Source: Rhodanobacter thiooxydans (GTDB lineage Bacteria; Pseudomonadota; Gammaproteobacteria; Xanthomonadales; Rhodanobacteraceae). From it: a stretch of 64,000 bases of DNA. Under the pieces are notes generated by a model that was not told the DNA's origin, searched no databases, and worked only from the letters and a program-made list of their open reading frames with translations. Below, piece by piece: positions 61,401-64,000 of the stretch (position 1 is its first letter; the number at the start of each line of letters is the position of its first letter). A program made the position numbers and the translations under genes. The stretch is from positions 3,162,001-3,226,000 of the forward strand of contig NZ_CP127409.1 in assembly GCF_030291135.1 (NCBI RefSeq), read 5' to 3'.

Positions 61401-62537
61401 ATGTCGACGTCATTGAAGCGCAATCTGCTCATCGCATTCGCCAGCACCGCCCTGCTCGCCGCAACTCTCGGCTCGGCAGTCGCCGGCAACACGGATGAAT
61501 TCGCACCGAACCCGTATGCACCCTCGTACGGGCATCCCTATCGCCACGGCGCGGTTCCCACCCAGGAAGCGCTGGCCCGCATGCGCCAGTACGACAACCT
61601 GCACGCCGCCCAGCCCGGCAGCGGCACGACCACCAGCGGGAAAACCCTGAGCTATGGCGGCGGCGTGGACGGCATCGGCGTCACCAGCGGCACGCCACAC
61701 GTCTACATCGTGGTCTATGGCAGCCAGTGGGGCACCGCCGGCACCGACGCCAACGGCAACATGACCCTGAGCAACGACCCGGTGAGCGCCGTGCCGTACC
61801 TGCAGAACCTGTTCAAGGGGCTGGGCACCGGCGGCGAGCTGTGGTCGGGCGTGATGACCCAGTATTGCGACGGCAGCGGCGTCTCCACCGGCGCCACCTT
61901 CTGCGCGTCGAGCGCCAGCCACATCGGCTATCCCTCGAACGGCGCGCTGGTCTCCGTCTGGTACGACAACTCGGTGGCCTCGCCGTCCAACGCCACCGGC
62001 ACGCAGCTGGCACAGGAGGCGATCAAGGCCGCGCAGCATTTCGGCAACACCACCGCCGCCGCCAACCGCTACGCGCAGTACATCATCCTGTCGCCGACCG
62101 GCACGCACCCGGACGGGTTCAACACCTCCACCGGCAACTTCTGCGCCTGGCATGACTGGCAGGGCGACAACTACGGCATCACCTCGCCGGTCGGTGACGT
62201 GGCCTTCACCAACATGCCGTACGTCTACGACATGGGCACCAGCTGCGGCGAGAACTTCGTCAACAGCGGCACCCAGGGCCTGGTGGACGGCTTCTCGATC
62301 GTCAACGGCCACGAGTACGCCGAGACCGTGACCGACCAGAACCCGGCCGGTGGCTGGACCAACCACGTCAAGGGCTCACGCAGCAAGGGCCAGGAGAACG
62401 GTGACGAGTGCGCCTGGATCAGCTCCGGCCAGGGCAAATCCCAGAACGTGGTGATGGGCAACGGCAGTTACGCCATGCAGAGCACCTGGTCGAACGACAC
62501 CAACGAGTGCGACATCACGCACCCGATCGTGCTGTAA
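61401..62537 (+). CDS. Secreted HEYAE-motif protein, catalytic-core paralogue without PKD/PPC
   Basis: A 378-aa exported protein paralogous to the core of the gene at 57314. A signal peptide (cleavage near AVAG-NTDE) leads into the same core: YGHPYRHGAVPTQEA, VYIVVYGSQWG, YCDGSGVSTGATFCA, FCAWHDW, GHEYAETVTDQNPAGGW (His304, Glu305, Glu308), ENGDECAW and NECDITHPIVL. All six cysteines are kept. It stops where the PKD domain begins in the other copy. The two cores are clearly recent duplicates. The ATG at 61401 has GGGGAG upstream. The putative peptidase role carries the same doubt as for the first copy. Confidence 0.82.
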   Translation: MSTSLKRNLLIAFASTALLAATLGSAVAGNTDEFAPNPYAPSYGHPYRHGAVPTQEALARMRQYDNLHAAQPGSGTTTSGKTLSYGGGVDGIGVTSGTPHVYIVVYGSQWGTAGTDANGNMTLSNDPVSAVPYLQNLFKGLGTGGELWSGVMTQYCDGSGVSTGATFCASSASHIGYPSNGALVSVWYDNSVASPSNATGTQLAQEAIKAAQHFGNTTAAANRYAQYIILSPTGTHPDGFNTSTGNFCAWHDWQGDNYGITSPVGDVAFTNMPYVYDMGTSCGENFVNSGTQGLVDGFSIVNGHEYAETVTDQNPAGGWTNHVKGSRSKGQENGDECAWISSGQGKSQNVVMGNGSYAMQSTWSNDTNECDITHPIVL

Positions 62538-62599
62538 CACGGCACCCGCCGCCTGCACCTGCAGGCGGCGCGACGGGTCCGTGCAAACGTGAAGACGAT

Positions 62600-62631
62600 G
62601 GCCCGATCGGCGACGATCGGGCCATTTTTTT
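62600..62631 (+). terminator. Intrinsic terminator of the second HEYAE protease gene
   Basis: GGCCCGATCG pairs with CGATCGGGCC around loop GCGA, followed by A and seven T. The stem-loop is identical to that at 59444; only the T-run is longer. Confidence 0.92.
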
Positions 62632-62683
62632 GCTGGCAAGGCGCCGCTTCGCGTTCGACCGGGACGCGAGAAGCGCCGCCGGC

Positions 62684-64000
62684 TCAGTCGCGCTGGAACA
62701 GCGCTGGCTCGGGCCGATGCAGGCTGAAACCCTGCACCCGGTTCACCCCCAACGCCGCCAGCGCCTGCACGGTTTCCGCGTCGGCCACCCATTCGGCGAC
62801 CACTTCCAGGCCGAGTCGGTGGCCGATGTCGGTGACCGCCCTGACCATCAGGTGGCTGACCGGGTCGGTGAGCATGTCGCGCACGAAGCTGCCGTCGATC
62901 TTGATGATGTCCAGCGGCAGGTTCTTCAGATAAGTGAACGAGGACATGCCGGCGCCGAAATCGTCCAGCGCGATCCGGCAACCCACCGCACGCAGCTGTT
63001 CCATGAAGCGCACCACCTGCGACAGGTTGCGCACCGCCACGGTCTCGGTGATCTCGAAGCACACCCGCGACGGCTCGACCCGGTAGCGGCGCAGCAGGCC
63101 AATGATCAAGCCAGCCAGCGCCTCGTCCTCGACGCTGGCACCGGACAGGTTGATCGCCACCATGCGCAGCGCGCCACCGGACGGATGCAGCCGGTCGAAG
63201 TTCGCCAGCGTGGTCTCGATCACCCAGCGGTCGACCACCGGCATCAGGCCATAGCGCTCGGCCGCGGGCATGAACACGCCGGGCGCCACCAGCTGGCCGG
63301 ATTCCTCGCGGAAACGCAGCAGCAGCTCGACATCGGGCTCGCCGCCGGCCGCCAGCGGCAGCGGCCAGATCTCCTGGTAGGTGAGCACCAGCCGATGCTC
63401 GTCGACCGCCCAGCGCAGGCGGTTCGCCCATTCCATCTCGCCATGCCGGCGCACCGTCTCGTCGTCGCGCTCGGAGAAGAAATGCACGCGATTTCGGCCG
63501 AGCTCCTTGGCCATGTAGCAGGCGGTGTCGGCCTGTGCCAGCAGGTCCTTCACCAGGATGCCGGGGCGGTCGATCATGACCCCGCCGATGCTGGCGCTGA
63601 TGGTGCAGCTGCGCTGTTCCCAGATGAAGATGTAACCGTCGATGCAGCGGCGCACGCGTTCGGCGATCCGCTCGGCCTCGTCGCGGTCGGCCACATTGGT
63701 CGCCAGTACGCCGAATTCGTCGCCGCCCAGCCGCGCCAGCACGTCGGTGCCGCCCAGCTGCTTGCGCATCACGATCGCCAGCTGGGCCAGCAGCTGGTCG
63801 CCGGCGAGGTGGCCGGAGGTGTCGTTGATCAGCTTGAACTGGTCCAGGTCGATGTACAGCAGCACGGCCGGCGGGGTGCCGGCGCCGGTGGCCGCCAGCG
63901 TGTCATGCAGGCGGCGCTCGAACTCGCGCCGGTTGTACAGCTCGGTCAGCGCGTCGTGGCTGGCCTGGTGGCTGAGCAGCTCGGTCAGCTGGCGCTGTTC
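62684..64000 (-). CDS. GGDEF-EAL c-di-GMP turnover protein, N-terminus outside the window
   Basis: The C-terminal 438 residues of a two-domain signalling enzyme; the gene enters from the right edge. The GGDEF domain has an intact active loop RLGGDEFGV, preceded by DLDQFKLINDTSGH. The EAL domain keeps most catalytic residues: Asn in INLSGASV, Glu in EITET, DDFGAGMSS, Lys in IKIDGSF and Glu in VVAEWV. The signature EAL reads ELL (VELLLRFREES). It could therefore make c-di-GMP, degrade it, or do both; sensory domains would lie upstream. It converges on the second protease gene. Confidence 0.92.
   Translation of the reverse strand, partial: EQRQLTELLSHQASHDALTELYNRREFERRLHDTLAATGAGTPPAVLLYIDLDQFKLINDTSGHLAGDQLLAQLAIVMRKQLGGTDVLARLGGDEFGVLATNVADRDEAERIAERVRRCIDGYIFIWEQRSCTISASIGGVMIDRPGILVKDLLAQADTACYMAKELGRNRVHFFSERDDETVRRHGEMEWANRLRWAVDEHRLVLTYQEIWPLPLAAGGEPDVELLLRFREESGQLVAPGVFMPAAERYGLMPVVDRWVIETTLANFDRLHPSGGALRMVAINLSGASVEDEALAGLIIGLLRRYRVEPSRVCFEITETVAVRNLSQVVRFMEQLRAVGCRIALDDFGAGMSSFTYLKNLPLDIIKIDGSFVRDMLTDPVSHLMVRAVTDIGHRLGLEVVAEWVADAETVQALAALGVNRVQGFSLHRPEPALFQRD

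Overview
The window is about 64 kb of very GC-rich chromosomal DNA. The gene families and their order point to a gammaproteobacterium of the Lysobacterales (Xanthomonadales), most likely Rhodanobacteraceae (Rhodanobacter/Dyella-like). Supporting signs are the coxBAC-DUF2909-surf1-ctaAB arrangement, a PutA without a DNA-binding domain, the engB/cytochrome c4/tandem dsbA block, YcgL, and palindromic intergenic repeats typical of the group. No rRNA, tRNA, CRISPR array, prophage or insertion sequence was recognised. This assignment rests on pattern recognition, not on a database search.

Layout. 1-1850: start of an MgtA-type Mg2+ P-ATPase, cut by the window edge, and a small hypothetical gene. 2173-10390: an aa3-type cytochrome c oxidase locus on the minus strand (DUF2244, ctaC, ctaD, a 48-residue membrane protein, ctaE; then surf1, a SCO-like protein, ctaA, ctaB). 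It is interrupted only by a plus-strand twin-TM gene, and ctaG, often found between ctaD and ctaE, is absent. 10593-18336: putA, a lone Mrr-type restriction endonuclease, a coniferyl-aldehyde-type dehydrogenase, a FadL porin and ycgL. 18409-28407: a giant membrane-anchored ankyrin protein, a GT9 glycosyltransferase, a KefB/C antiporter, a dipeptidyl carboxypeptidase lipoprotein and bioD. 28545-33618: fRMsr, engB, cytochrome c4, two lipoprotein DsbAs, an EEP-family protein and a small membrane protein. 33517-45146: cell-envelope and RNA genes (GH17 membrane glucanase, Slt transglycosylase, NDUFA9-like protein, TPR-sulfotransferase, cca, an LTA-synthase-like sulfatase, VanZ, a MidA methyltransferase). 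45298-47531: a TonB-dependent receptor behind a perfect Zur-like palindrome. 47667-51034: EcsC and a folate group (pteridine reductase, folK, folB). 51138-52952: an ArsR repressor without a normal start codon, followed by a cupin-DUF2867 fusion. 53026-56548: dbpA, a glutaminyl cyclase and a flavoprotein.

57013-62631 is the most interesting region. Two paralogous secreted proteins with an HEYAE motif flank a secreted M28 peptidase. Both paralogues have the same type of promoter, a stem-loop predicted at the very 5' end of the transcript with a compensatory base change, a long leader, and an identical terminator hairpin. The first also has a near-perfect CRP/Clp site at a class I distance. A GGDEF-EAL protein follows, cut by the window edge. 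I read this as a regulated extracellular protease locus; the enzymatic activity of the HEYAE proteins is inferred, not demonstrated.
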